Positions 16,249 through 24,674 of a stretch of DNA of 64,000 nucleotides are shown here, in pieces. The notes under the pieces were generated by a model, which was not told where the DNA came from, made no database searches, and saw nothing but the letters and a program-made list of their open reading frames with translations. Both the position numbers and the translations under genes were made by a program. Every line of letters begins with the position of its first letter. The first letter of the stretch is position 1. Origin of the DNA: an uncultured Methanoregula sp. (GTDB taxonomy: Archaea; Halobacteriota; Methanomicrobia; Methanomicrobiales; Methanospirillaceae); assembly GCF_963662735.1 (NCBI RefSeq), contig NZ_OY759744.1, forward strand, positions 2,460,153 through 2,524,152. Direction: 5' to 3'.

Positions 16249-17358
16249 TTAGGAAAAATCATTCTTTGCAGGATCGAGCTGGATCTCGTGAGAAAGTCCG
16301 GCAAATGCAACAGCCCCGAGGGCGCCAATCACACCATTTCCCCCAACAAGCGTGATCCCGTAGCGTTCTGCAGTTGCTTCGGCAACCACCCTTGTTACCA
16401 CCTGTTCCCGCACGAGCCGGCCATACTCCCGCAATCCATCGAGGGGAATAAAACCCGGTCTGATCGCAATCCCCCAGTCAGGAGAAAATGTTTCGTCCGC
16501 AACAAACCTACGGACCCGTTCGGTAAGATCCGCAACCATTGCCGGAAGAACAGCAACTTCGATATAACTCGCTGAATTCCCGGCAGTCTTCCGGAAGACA
16601 TCCGGATTGAGCATGACCACGTGGTGGCTGATGGGAAGGATTCCTTTGATACCGGACAGGTGATTCAGGAGGGCAAGTGCCAGGGCAAAGGTAGCCCCGC
16701 CATCACGGCTATCCGTATCATCGACACCAATGATAACATGCACACAGGCAGAGGTCCAGACTTTTCCCTCGACGATATGGTTTATGTGCCGGGGCTCAAC
16801 CCGGATTACCCCCTCGGCTCGGGCCATCATGCCCGACAAAGAATATGCAGGCCCGCCAATGCAACGGATCGTCTGGACAATCGCATCCCCGCTCCGTTCA
16901 ACATTGCACACACCCACGGCAGCAAGGGGGGCGAGGCCCACCGATATTTCGCATCCGCCAAGATGTGCCACCTCCATAAGAAGAGTCCCATCGCGTTCGA
17001 CATGATACAGGGGACCCCCGGCAAGAGCGTGATGATAGCCACAGAATGCAGCACAGGCGCCGCTTATGCAGTCATGGTAAATGGCAACCTGGTCTCCATC
17101 GACCGTCGTAAAAATGCGTTTGCAGGTGCTTGCGGGCATTGCGCTGAGTGCAGCATACCGGGCCGCATTCCTCCCGCGTTTCTCTTCTTTCAAGAGAACG
17201 CACCCTTCATTGAGCAACCGGTACACCCAGTCCTGGGCGGTACTGCGGGGAATGCCTGCAGCCTGCTGGATATCCGTCACCGTAAAAAACCCGTTATCCA
17301 GGGTGAACTGTCTCATCAGGCGCAGATAATCGCGCCGGTGTTCAAGTACGCTGGACAT
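16249..17358 (-). CDS. HTH domain fused to a TiaS/marker-11-like DDTD domain
   Basis: A 369-residue protein. Residues about 8-70 form a winged-helix-like DNA-binding domain (TVTDIQQAAGIPRSTAQDWVYRLLNEGCVLL). A middle region follows (about 80-200) with Cys and His residues in HDCISGACAAFCGYHHA. A domain with VIIGVDDTDSRDGGATFAL (DDTD at 213-216) resembles the nucleotide-binding motif of tRNA-Ile2 agmatidine synthetase TiaS and, from memory, methanogenesis marker protein 11. The ATG at 17358 overlaps the 3' end of hom by 17 bases, so it is the third gene of the ACT-hom operon. Its role is unknown; a regulator that senses a nucleotide or modifies RNA is possible. It lacks the zinc and OB parts of a full TiaS as far as can be seen. 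Confidence 0.6.
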   Translation of the reverse strand: MSSVLEHRRDYLRLMRQFTLDNGFFTVTDIQQAAGIPRSTAQDWVYRLLNEGCVLLKEEKRGRNAARYAALSAMPASTCKRIFTTVDGDQVAIYHDCISGACAAFCGYHHALAGGPLYHVERDGTLLMEVAHLGGCEISVGLAPLAAVGVCNVERSGDAIVQTIRCIGGPAYSLSGMMARAEGVIRVEPRHINHIVEGKVWTSACVHVIIGVDDTDSRDGGATFALALALLNHLSGIKGILPISHHVVMLNPDVFRKTAGNSASYIEVAVLPAMVADLTERVRRFVADETFSPDWGIAIRPGFIPLDGLREYGRLVREQVVTRVVAEATAERYGITLVGGNGVIGALGAVAFAGLSHEIQLDPAKNDFS

Positions 17359-18331
17359 AGCGATCGCGGATGTAGAGCAGGTCACCGATAATTGCGCTCG
17401 CCGTCTCGATCGAGCCGGCTCCCCGTCCGATCAGGGTGATCTCTTTTGCAAGATCGGTCTCAAGGGTAAGGGCATTCAGGGTACCTTCGACAACAAGGGG
17501 ATGGGTTTTTTCAATAATCCGGGGTGTAACACGAAGAATGTTCTTCCGCGGAATCGCTTCAGCGATAAGGCGTATCGTGCACCCCTCTTCTTCAGCCAGG
17601 AGAAGGGCATCTGCTGTAAGGAGGTCGATACCGGTCCGGTCTACATTATCGAGAGTGACACCGTTATCCCAGATGGTATTGGCAAGGATTACCAGTTTTA
17701 TCGCTGCATCGATTCCCTGCACATCATAGGTTGGGTCAGCTTCAGCATATCCCATCTCGCGGGCTTCCAGCAATGCCTGATCATAGGTAAGTCCCTCGGC
17801 GGCCATCCGGGTGAGGATATAATTGCAGGTCCCGTTCAGGACGCCATACAGCCCGAGGATTTCATTGCCGGCCAGACCATGTTCAAGCGTGTGCATGATG
17901 GGGATGGCACCGGCAACCGTTGCTTCGTAGCGGAGCGCCACGTTGTTCTTATGGGCCAGGGTCCGCAACTCCTTGCAGGCAAGCGCAATCGGTCCTTTGT
18001 TGGAGGTTACCACGTGTTTCTTTCGCGCAAGGGCCGTTTTTATGTACCCGGTAGCCGGTTCTCCGGAAAGTGCATTGGTGGGAGTGACTTCTATGAGGAC
18101 ATCGTATTCCGCCTTTTCGATAACATCGATTGCAGAAATATCGGGACTGCCGCAGGAATCTCCTTTCTTCTTGGCAGACAATACCCGGGGAATATCGATA
18201 CCGTTGCTGTCCATGCATCCACCCCGGGAATCGGCTATACCGGTAACAAGGATGCCAAGATCCTTCTTCATCAAGGTTTCGGCAACACCACGGCCGACAG
18301 ATCCCATGCCGATGAGTGCAACCCGCATCAT
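17342..18331 (-). CDS. hom: Homoserine dehydrogenase
   Basis: Reduces aspartate semialdehyde to homoserine with NAD(P)H, the branch point to threonine and methionine. The 329 residues start with a Rossmann motif (VALIGMGSVGRGVAETL) and contain VVTSNKGPIAL, the LYGVLNGTCNYILTRM substrate motif and EADPTYDVQGIDAAIKLVILAN with catalytic Asp and Lys. Like many archaeal forms, it lacks a C-terminal ACT domain; the separate ACT protein is encoded just upstream and overlaps by 4 bases (ATGA). It starts with two Met codons in a row; either may be used. Downstream it overlaps the HTH-DDTD gene. Confidence 0.95.
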   Translation of the reverse strand: MMRVALIGMGSVGRGVAETLMKKDLGILVTGIADSRGGCMDSNGIDIPRVLSAKKKGDSCGSPDISAIDVIEKAEYDVLIEVTPTNALSGEPATGYIKTALARKKHVVTSNKGPIALACKELRTLAHKNNVALRYEATVAGAIPIMHTLEHGLAGNEILGLYGVLNGTCNYILTRMAAEGLTYDQALLEAREMGYAEADPTYDVQGIDAAIKLVILANTIWDNGVTLDNVDRTGIDLLTADALLLAEEEGCTIRLIAEAIPRKNILRVTPRIIEKTHPLVVEGTLNALTLETDLAKEITLIGRGAGSIETASAIIGDLLYIRDRYVQRT

Positions 18332-18825
18332 GCAATGTCCTCCAGGGGCTCGACAAGGAGGAGGGATTTCTGGAGCGCTATCCGGCGAAGGATCGCAAGC
18401 GCTGCAGCCATATCGTCCCGGCTGACCGATTTTATGGTTATGCGTGATGAAGATCTCTCTTTAATCGCCGGCATCCTCATGGAGAGTTCGCTGACCTCGG
18501 CAAACCCGGTTGAATCGATCTGGTCAACAGTGTCGGACATATCAGTATGCATAAGGTGGCCGATCATAATGACGGTCCGGGTATACAGGAGTCGCTCTTC
18601 CCCGATACGCTGGATATGTACTCCCTGCTCCTGAAGGAGGATCTTGAGATTTTCAAGCCTTCCCTTTGGCAGTTCAAGAACAATCTGTACATTCAGCATA
18701 TCCGTATCGGGTTCCCGCTGGTGGATAACAGCAATGATGTTTCCCCCGACATCGGAGATAGGCTTTAACGCTGCAACGAGTTGACCCGGTGAATCTTTCA
18801 TCTCGAGTTTCATGGAGACCTGCAC
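18328..18825 (-). CDS. ACT-domain protein paired with homoserine dehydrogenase
   Basis: A 165-residue protein with an ACT domain at the start (SMKLEMKDSPGQLVAALKPISDVGGNIIAVIHQRE) and a second, ACT-like half. ACT domains bind amino acids, here likely threonine or another product of the pathway, so it is a candidate feedback subunit for Hom (inference from overlap and from the missing ACT domain in Hom). The GTG at 18825 is chosen because family proteins have three or four residues before SMKLE and because AGGTGG lies just upstream; an ATG at 18813 is the alternative. The longer frame to 18933 has no family match. Confidence 0.8.
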   Translation of the reverse strand: MQVSMKLEMKDSPGQLVAALKPISDVGGNIIAVIHQREPDTDMLNVQIVLELPKGRLENLKILLQEQGVHIQRIGEERLLYTRTVIMIGHLMHTDMSDTVDQIDSTGFAEVSELSMRMPAIKERSSSRITIKSVSRDDMAAALAILRRIALQKSLLLVEPLEDIA

Positions 18826-18973
18826 GAAACCACCTGCCAAGTAGTAGATCGGCTTCCAAGATAAATTGTATGAATTAACGGCGGTTTTTGTCCGACATGG
18901 GAATAAGAACGCGAATTTATAATTCGGGCTCATAGTTATGAGATTGAGGCAGTTTTACTCATTCTCAAAAATT

Positions 18974-18990
18974 TAAACCGGTAACAATTG
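18974..18990 (+). repeat. 17-base direct repeat, copy 2
   Basis: Second exact copy of TAAACCGGTAACAATTG (see 16145-16161). It lies about 150 bases upstream of the ACT gene start and 115 bases after the NAD kinase stop, in an otherwise feature-poor gap. Confidence 0.5.
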
Positions 18991-19104
18991 GAAGATGGAA
19001 AATGGTTTCATTGAGACCGGCCAATTGTGCTTTTTCATACATGAATGAACCGAAGCCGGGGCAATGCTCATTATCGGACGTTTGTCTGAAAAAAGGAAGA
19101 AGCA

Positions 19105-19917
19105 CTACAAGCGGCGAAGTTTATTATCCACTTTTTCAAAGAAATTGCGTTTCACGTCAATAAACAGGGCGGGTTTATCGAACATCATCACTTCGATAGA
19201 AGTCAGGGTTCCCAGTTCATAGGTTTGCTGTCCGTCAATAACCAGGTTTGCGGTTTTGGAACTTTCAAGCCGGATGCTCAGGTCCCGGTTGCTGCTGATA
19301 AGGTGGGGCCGTGACGAGAGCATATAGGGTGCAAGGGGCACAAGCAGGAATCCCTGGATGCGGGGATCGACAATTGGCCCCCCGGCGCTCATCGCGTACG
19401 CGGTTGAACCGGTCGGGGTACTGATGAGGAGACCATCAGCCCGGAACTGTTCAGCGGGTATACCGTCAACAACGATGGTGAACCGGAGCATTTTGGCAGG
19501 TCGTGTCGTTACGATCAGCGCTTCGTTAAGTGCCACTCCAAGACAGGTGCCGTCTTTTACAAGAGCGATCCTCATCCGCTCCTCGACAGAGAAGCCGTAA
19601 GGGATCTTTTTGATAAACTCCAGGGCTTCTGCAGGCTCAAGATCGGCGAGGAACCCGACTTCCCCCCAGTTGATCCCAAGAACCGGTATCTGGATTCCCA
19701 GTTGCTGGATGGTCCGGAGGATTGTCCCGTCGCCACCGACAATGATACAAAAATCTGCAAGGGCCTTTTGAATTGGCATTCCCACGGTACCGAGCACCGT
19801 TGCCGTATCTGTATCAAAAACAACGGAACATCCTTCCTGTTCCAGAATAGTTCTGATGGTCTCAGCGAAAGACAATGCATCCCTGTTATCGATCCGGGAA
19901 ACAATGAGTGCTTTCAT
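19105..19917 (-). CDS. nadK: NAD kinase
   Basis: Phosphorylates NAD to NADP in the cytoplasm. The 270 residues carry the GGDGTILR signature ([15 protein letters not shown]), [11 protein letters not shown], the [20 protein letters not shown] motif and a family-typical end. Length and motif order match bacterial and archaeal PpnK. It is 4 bases downstream of the inositol-phosphatase-like gene on the same strand. The two activities are fused in some archaea, which supports a joint role in NADP turnover. Confidence 0.95.
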   Translation of the reverse strand: MKALIVSRIDNRDALSFAETIRTILEQEGCSVVFDTDTATVLGTVGMPIQKALADFCIIVGGDGTILRTIQQLGIQIPVLGINWGEVGFLADLEPAEALEFIKKIPYGFSVEERMRIALVKDGTCLGVALNEALIVTTRPAKMLRFTIVVDGIPAEQFRADGLLISTPTGSTAYAMSAGGPIVDPRIQGFLLVPLAPYMLSSRPHLISSNRDLSIRLESSKTANLVIDGQQTYELGTLTSIEVMMFDKPALFIDVKRNFFEKVDNKLRRL

Positions 19918-19921
19918 AAGG

Positions 19922-20698
19922 TTACCTCAGGTATTCAATCACTTTGTGGTGGAGATTCCCGTTCGTAGCTATCAGGCACCGGCCAACCCTCACATCGTTG
20001 GGGAACTGGATCTTCATTCCATCGAGGTCAGTTACGCGACCCCCGGCTTCTGCACAGATCAGCATGCCGGCAGCAGCATCCGTAATCCGGAGGGTTCCGC
20101 GAAGATCAATGAATGCATCAATCCGACCCGAGGCTACATAGCAGAGTTCGAGTGCGGAAGCCCCTAAAAGGCGCCACCGCCGGATTTTCTGCCCCAGGTG
20201 CATTACACCGGAGGGGTTGAATTTCCGGCCGTAGACACTGACGGCACATTCATCAAGATTGACGACAGCGGAGGTACGAACCGGCCTGCCATTACACCGC
20301 GCGCCATTGCCGAGTTCTGCAGTAAACGTTTCATCGCAGGCGAGGTTGCGGACGAACGCTTTCTGGATAATTCCGTTACTGGCATATGCGAGTGACAGGG
20401 CATAGAAGGGGATTCCTGCCAGGGCATTGAATGTACCATCGACAGGATCGAGAAAAATAGTGCCCTCCGCTCCATCCATATTCACGTTCCCGGCCTCTTC
20501 ACTGATAAGAAGAGAACAGAGCGGGTTTTTCTGCAAATAACGGATAATACAGTCTTCGGCTACCTGGTCGATCTTTTTGGTGGGGGTAAGATCTGCGCCC
20601 ATCTTGAGAGTTACGGCCCCTTCAGGAGTTCCTACGAGATCAGAAATACTCTCTTTGACCTCGTCGGCCATCTCATTGCATGCAGAGAAAAAATCCAT
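19922..20698 (-). CDS. suhB: Inositol monophosphatase/fructose-1,6-bisphosphatase family protein
   Basis: A Mg-dependent sugar phosphatase of 258 residues. It shows the metal-binding motif [24 protein letters not shown] with an upstream SEEAGN glutamate, and the second motif [16 protein letters not shown]. Archaeal members act on inositol-1-phosphate, fructose-1,6-bisphosphate and sometimes NADP. The short gap to nadK downstream makes an NADP phosphatase role worth noting, but the sequence alone does not decide the substrate. Confidence 0.9.
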   Translation of the reverse strand: MDFFSACNEMADEVKESISDLVGTPEGAVTLKMGADLTPTKKIDQVAEDCIIRYLQKNPLCSLLISEEAGNVNMDGAEGTIFLDPVDGTFNALAGIPFYALSLAYASNGIIQKAFVRNLACDETFTAELGNGARCNGRPVRTSAVVNLDECAVSVYGRKFNPSGVMHLGQKIRRWRLLGASALELCYVASGRIDAFIDLRGTLRITDAAAGMLICAEAGGRVTDLDGMKIQFPNDVRVGRCLIATNGNLHHKVIEYLR

Positions 20699-20792
20699 AG
20701 GGAGCAGGTTCCTCTATCAACGCTGTATTTATGTAATGCAATAGAGATAAATTACTAACACGGTTACGTTATTGCTAATTTAGGTGTGAACA

Positions 20793-21170
20793 ATGAAGGA
20801 ACAAACAGAAATCGGAAAAATCAAGGAAGGTCGCTACATCGTTATCGAAGATGAACCATGTCGTGTTGTCGGCATCGCCACGTCAAAGCCCGGGAAACAC
20901 GGTGCAGCAAAAGCCCGGATCGATGCGGTCGGGATCTTTGACGGGGTCAAGCGTTCAATCGTCCAGCCCGTATCCGCAAAAACCTATGTACCGGTTGTCG
21001 AGCGAAAGAGCGGCCAGGTTCTCTCCATTGCAGGCAATATGGCCCAGCTGATGGATATGAAAGATTATTCCAATTTCGAGATTGCCATTCCTGATGACAA
21101 GAAAGGAACCATTGAGGTTGGAAAAGAGTATATGTACATCGAATCCATGGGAAAGAAAAAGTTCGATTGA
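20793..21170 (+). CDS. eif5A: Translation factor aIF5A
   Basis: A 125-residue factor that promotes peptide-bond formation on stalled ribosomes, especially at polyproline. The N-terminal SH3-like domain holds the hypusine loop TSKPGKHGAAK with the modifiable Lys at position 35; the C-terminal OB domain follows (VPVVERKSGQVLSI onward). Hypusination needs deoxyhypusine synthase, encoded elsewhere. AGGTG lies about 9 bases before the ATG, with an AT-rich box (ATAAATTAC) near 20746. T-rich tracts after the stop (21189-21212) look like a terminator. It is divergent from the suhB-nadK pair. Confidence 0.96.
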   Translation: MKEQTEIGKIKEGRYIVIEDEPCRVVGIATSKPGKHGAAKARIDAVGIFDGVKRSIVQPVSAKTYVPVVERKSGQVLSIAGNMAQLMDMKDYSNFEIAIPDDKKGTIEVGKEYMYIESMGKKKFD

Positions 21171-21381
21171 ATATATTCCCGTTTAATTCTTTTTTGATTG
21201 CAGTTTTTTCATATTGAAAGTTGATTTTTTTAAGATATTCAGGAGCCGAATGCATGGTTTTCTTATTGTCTGGTTTTATCGAATCACTTATTAAAAGAAA
21301 ACTAACGCCCCTACCAGACTATAACAATGCACCGTGAACGGATTAGTTTTAAATGGGAAATACAAGGATATAAATGAGATT

Positions 21382-22248
21382 TCAGTATTGCCCGATATAT
21401 CGTGTAGGTACACGAATATCAATTTTATAGGATTTCAGATCCCGGGCATTAATAATAAAATAATAACTCCTCTGGCCCTCAAAAAATTTTTCCTTCCAGG
21501 GACGTGGGTCTATAATTTTGGCATTAACGTTATTATCAGAGGTTGGTCTTGGCCTCAGACCACCGCTCGCCACAGTTGTAGGTGTAACACCGAGCCAGAG
21601 ATTTAAATCAATACCCCCGGGAGGAGTGATTACCCGTACGATACGATTCGGATCATTCGCATCCATTACCTGGAGGGTGAACTGGGGTTTGATAACAGAA
21701 TATGAACCGGCAATATCGCTGGATGACGCCCCGGATCCACGAGTGGCTGTTACTGTAACCGTGGTTAGTTTTTGTTCAGCAACGGGATCGACTGTGTACC
21801 ATAATTCCCAGTAGGGAAAGGGTATTTTAATAATCTGTGTTGTTCCGCTCAGTTTTCCAGAGAAGGTAGCGAAAGTAGTCATACTGGTGTTTTGAGGAAT
21901 ACTGTCGATTCTCGTGCTGTTTGCAAAGGTCTGGTTCTGGGACAGACCGTATGTAGAGGGATCGACAAAACCCACGTTATTAACCTGATTATTCCAGGTA
22001 GGAGCGGGAGTGGGCGCAGAAGTAGGTATCTGGAGCAATGTTGGTGAAGTGGATAACGTGACAATAACACCGCTTGTCGTAGAATTATCAGAGTTGTTTA
22101 AGGAGATTTCCGGAGTTATTTTAGGAGTTTCTGAGGATGGCAGACCAATATTGACCGGATGGCCGGTAGCAAGGGGTTTGATTACCAGCGCAATTATGAG
22201 TATAATAACCAGTGCCAGAACACCGTACATTATATCTTTTTTATCCAT
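21382..22248 (-). CDS. Hypothetical membrane-anchored extracellular protein
   Basis: A 288-residue protein with one N-terminal membrane helix (YGVLALVIILIIALVIKPL), a Ser/Thr/Pro-rich stretch (about 35-90, likely glycosylated) and a beta-rich domain of about 190 residues with YWELWYTVDP and FTLQVMDANDPNRIVRVITPPGG. No named domain is recognised. The layout is that of methanogen surface proteins. It is transcribed away from the archaellin genes, 530 bases apart from them, so a link to motility is not shown. Confidence 0.7.
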   Translation of the reverse strand: MDKKDIMYGVLALVIILIIALVIKPLATGHPVNIGLPSSETPKITPEISLNNSDNSTTSGVIVTLSTSPTLLQIPTSAPTPAPTWNNQVNNVGFVDPSTYGLSQNQTFANSTRIDSIPQNTSMTTFATFSGKLSGTTQIIKIPFPYWELWYTVDPVAEQKLTTVTVTATRGSGASSSDIAGSYSVIKPQFTLQVMDANDPNRIVRVITPPGGIDLNLWLGVTPTTVASGGLRPRPTSDNNVNAKIIDPRPWKEKFFEGQRSYYFIINARDLKSYKIDIRVPTRYIGQY

Positions 22249-22707
22249 TACAGAACATTACGGTGTTTCTTTTGTAAATAAATATCCTTTTTCCGGCGCG
22301 GCTGAAATCCGATTTTACCAAACATTTTTTGAGATTTTCTGAAAGACCTGGTAGTGAATCTGCACTCACCCATAAGTTGACAAACGAATTGGATTGTCTC
22401 ATTTAATTCGGGGTTATAGTTTATTGCTTCAAAAAAATTTTGTCAACATCCTGGGAACTACCAGTATTCCGAAAATGTTACGAGCATTGAAAGGAAGAAA
22501 AATATTTTCCGCAGGTTCTGGGTTTTGATCGGTTTTTTAAGAAGTTCTGCGTTTCTCATTTTGATAAATAGATAAGGTTTTACTTGAATCGGGCAAAATT
22601 GGACGCATTACAAAATGACAGAAAGTTAAGGTTATTTTTTTATAATAAGGTGTAAATTAATCGTAAAAATTAGAAAATGTCCATTTTTTGAACAATATTA
22701 TTGGAAT

Positions 22708-22718
22708 AAATATATATA
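22708..22718 (+). promoter_or_regulatory. TATA box of flaB1
   Basis: AAATATATATA centred near 22713. Transcription would start near 22740, directly before the leader hairpin, leaving a leader of about 38 bases. Boxes at the same relative place occur before the other two archaellin genes. Confidence 0.65.
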
Positions 22719-22742
22719 CTATTAGTGCACTTTATCAAATAA

Positions 22743-22765
22743 GGGCTTCGAATTATTCTTAGCCC
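22743..22765 (+). promoter_or_regulatory. 5'-leader hairpin of flaB1
   Basis: GGGCT (22743-22747) pairs with AGCCC (22761-22765); an inner GAA/TTC pairing extends the stem. It ends 14 bases before the ATG, and AAGGTGA, the ribosome-binding site, follows it. The same structure with the same spacing recurs before both other archaellin genes. Confidence 0.6.
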
Positions 22766-22778
22766 AACAAGGTGAATC

Positions 22779-23357
22779 ATGAGATCTTTCAACAATGATA
22801 ATGCGTTCACCGGTCTCGAGGCAGCGATTGTGCTTATTGCATTCGTTGTCGTTGCGGCGGTGTTCTCGTATGTGGTGCTCGGCGCCGGGTTCTTCACTAC
22901 ACAGAAGAGTCAGGAAGTCGTCCACACGGGTGTACAGCAGGCGAGCTCAACTCTCGAAATCGTCGGTAACGTTTATGGTACAGGTACTGCAGGGCAATAT
23001 ATTGATGTCATCAATTTCTCCGCTGCATTAGCTCCAGGCGGAACGCCGGTTGATTTTGATAAGGTTGTTATTACCTACAGTAACGCCTCCACACTTGAAA
23101 CCCTCACCCACGCTAGTATCGGAACCCATGGTGTCGCCCCTACTGCAGGACAATGGACTATTGCAACGGTCCAGAACGAAGTCACTGCCGACGATGTACT
23201 TGAAAAAGGCGAACAGTTCGACATTATGGCATATCCAACCAACCACATTCTCAAGAATGATCAGTTCTCGCTGGAAATCAAACCGGCCGTCGGTGCCGCA
23301 CTCGGGATCACCCGCACAGCTCCCGCGTCAATCCAGAAAGTGAATGTCATTTACTAA
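22779..23357 (+). CDS. flaB1: Archaellin (archaeal flagellin)
   Basis: Structural subunit of the archaellum, 192 residues. The leader MRSFNNDNAFTG is followed by the hydrophobic helix LEAAIVLIAFVVVAAVFSYVVLGAGFF; cleavage by prearchaellin peptidase FlaK would be at G/L. The rest is the beta-sandwich domain with family-typical FSAALAPGGTPVDFDKVVITYSN and EIKPAVGAALGITRTAPASI. AAGGTGA lies 4 bases before the ATG. The first about 60 codons are almost identical in DNA to those of the next two genes, while the rest differs. A T-rich tract (23358-23373) follows the stop. Confidence 0.95.
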   Translation: MRSFNNDNAFTGLEAAIVLIAFVVVAAVFSYVVLGAGFFTTQKSQEVVHTGVQQASSTLEIVGNVYGTGTAGQYIDVINFSAALAPGGTPVDFDKVVITYSNASTLETLTHASIGTHGVAPTAGQWTIATVQNEVTADDVLEKGEQFDIMAYPTNHILKNDQFSLEIKPAVGAALGITRTAPASIQKVNVIY

Positions 23358-23619
23358 TCTTTTTTCTTTTAAAGACCGGGAAAATTCCGGAATATGCACA
23401 CTAACTTCTTGAGAGATTATAATACGCTAACGCAACGGATTCATTCGGGGCAGGATATTTTGTTCAACAGATTGATTATATGGATTCTAAAACATACTTT
23501 AATATAATACATATTTTATTTTAAAATTTTTCAATAATATTGTTCGATTTTCATTTCATGAGTGGAATGCATTGAAAATCCAAATTTATGGAATTTTTGT
23601 ACTTTAAAATTTGAGTGAG

Positions 23620-23629
23620 ATATATATAC
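23620..23629 (+). promoter_or_regulatory. TATA box of flaB2
   Basis: GATATATATAC centred near 23624, with the start of transcription expected near 23650, just before the leader hairpin. The geometry matches flaB1 and flaB3. Confidence 0.65.
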
Positions 23630-23652
23630 AATCAATACATTTTATCCATTAA

Positions 23653-23675
23653 GGGCTTTGAAGTATTCATAGTCC
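23653..23675 (+). promoter_or_regulatory. 5'-leader hairpin of flaB2
   Basis: GGGCT (23653-23657) pairs with AGTCC (23671-23675) through one G-U pair, with an inner TGAA/TTCA pairing. It ends 14 bases before the ATG. Pairing is kept although the right arm differs by one base from the other two copies. Confidence 0.6.
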
Positions 23676-23688
23676 ACCAAGGTGAATC

Positions 23689-24261
23689 ATGAGATCTTTC
23701 AACAATGATAATGCGTTTACCGGTCTCGAGGCAGCGATTGTACTTATTGCATTCGTTGTCGTTGCGGCGGTGTTCTCGTATGTGGTGCTCGGCGCCGGGT
23801 TCTTCACTACCCAGAAGAGCCAGGAAGTCGTCCACACCGGTGTACAGCAGGCAAGCTCAACCCTCGAAATCGTTGGCAATGTCTATGGTACGGGACAACC
23901 GGGTGTCTCCATTACTAAAATCAATTTCTCAGCTGCATTAGCTCCCGGCGGAACCCCGGTTGACTTTGATAAAGTGGTAATTACCTATAGTAACTCGTCT
24001 TCACTGGAAACACTCCAGCACATTACTACCAAAGGGGCCACAATCACCGGCGGACAGTGGGTTATTGCCAAGGTTCAAAACGAAGTTACGGTTGATGACG
24101 TTCTAGAAAAAGGTGAACAGTTTGATATCACTGCGATGCCGACCAACCCCATTTTAAAGAACGACCAGTTCAGTCTGGAAATCAAACCGGCCATTGGTGC
24201 GGCACTTTCCATCTCCCGTACTGCCCCGGCTTCAATCCAGGCAGTAAACATAATCTACTAA
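23689..24261 (+). CDS. flaB2: Archaellin (archaeal flagellin)
   Basis: A 190-residue archaellin, paralogous to flaB1 and flaB3. The leader and N-terminal helix are identical in protein sequence (MRSFNNDNAFTG then LEAAIVLIAF). The outer domain differs mainly around residues 65-80 and 100-120 (GQPGVSITKI; HITTKGATITGGQW). It has its own TATA box, hairpin leader, AAGGTGA site and T-rich end, so it can be made independently. Several archaellins in one filament are common in euryarchaea; which is major and which minor cannot be read here. Confidence 0.95.
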   Translation: MRSFNNDNAFTGLEAAIVLIAFVVVAAVFSYVVLGAGFFTTQKSQEVVHTGVQQASSTLEIVGNVYGTGQPGVSITKINFSAALAPGGTPVDFDKVVITYSNSSSLETLQHITTKGATITGGQWVIAKVQNEVTVDDVLEKGEQFDITAMPTNPILKNDQFSLEIKPAIGAALSISRTAPASIQAVNIIY

Positions 24262-24603
24262 TTTTTTAATGAAAGTGACTGCTAAATCACAGATTCATCA
24301 ACTTTAATTACTAAATTTTAGTGTAATGGATTTGTTGAAATTAAAAAACAGATAACCATAAGTTACCATTTATAATCAATGTACTTTTTAATCTATAACG
24401 GTTGGATTTATCGCTAGAAAAATAATAAAACCATCTGTCAGATCATTTTCATAATTCTGAAAACAAGATTTCATACTTTTTTCACGTTACCCGGATAAAT
24501 TTTGTCCTGTTATTTCCAATAGACGGGATTGAATTTTGCGTTAATGCTCAAATATGTAATAGAAATCTAAAAATCCCATTTTTCATGCCACAGATATTGA
24601 ATA

Positions 24604-24615
24604 AATTATATATAG
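24604..24615 (+). promoter_or_regulatory. TATA box of flaB3
   Basis: AATTATATATAG centred near 24610; the start of transcription is expected near 24637, just before the leader hairpin. Confidence 0.65.
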
Positions 24616-24638
24616 TATAGAAACATTTTATCACATAA

Positions 24639-24661
24639 GGGCTTTGAATTATTCATAGCCC
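24639..24661 (+). promoter_or_regulatory. 5'-leader hairpin of flaB3
   Basis: GGGCT (24639-24643) pairs with AGCCC (24657-24661), with an inner TGAA/TTCA pairing. It ends 14 bases before the ATG, as in the other two copies. Confidence 0.6.
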
Positions 24662-24674
24662 ACAAAGGTGAATC

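Larger units (their letters stand above)
22249..22778. other. AT-rich intergenic region upstream of the first archaellin gene
   Basis: 530 bases without a credible gene. It must hold the promoter of the minus-strand surface protein at its left end. At its right end are the TATA box (22708-22718), leader hairpin (22743-22765) and ribosome-binding site of flaB1. In between, only A/T runs are seen. Confidence 0.6.
23358..23688. other. AT-rich spacer between flaB1 and flaB2
   Basis: 331 bases without a gene. It starts with a T-rich tract suited to archaeal termination, then long A/T runs, and ends with the flaB2 TATA box and leader hairpin. Confidence 0.6.
24262..24674. other. AT-rich spacer between flaB2 and flaB3
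   Basis: 413 bases without a gene. It starts with ATTTTTTAATG after the stop and ends with the flaB3 promoter and leader hairpin. No other structure is seen. Confidence 0.6.

Noticed and set aside
17501..18634. 377-codon plus-strand frame across hom and ACT
   Set aside because: It is opposite two recognised genes and lacks family features.
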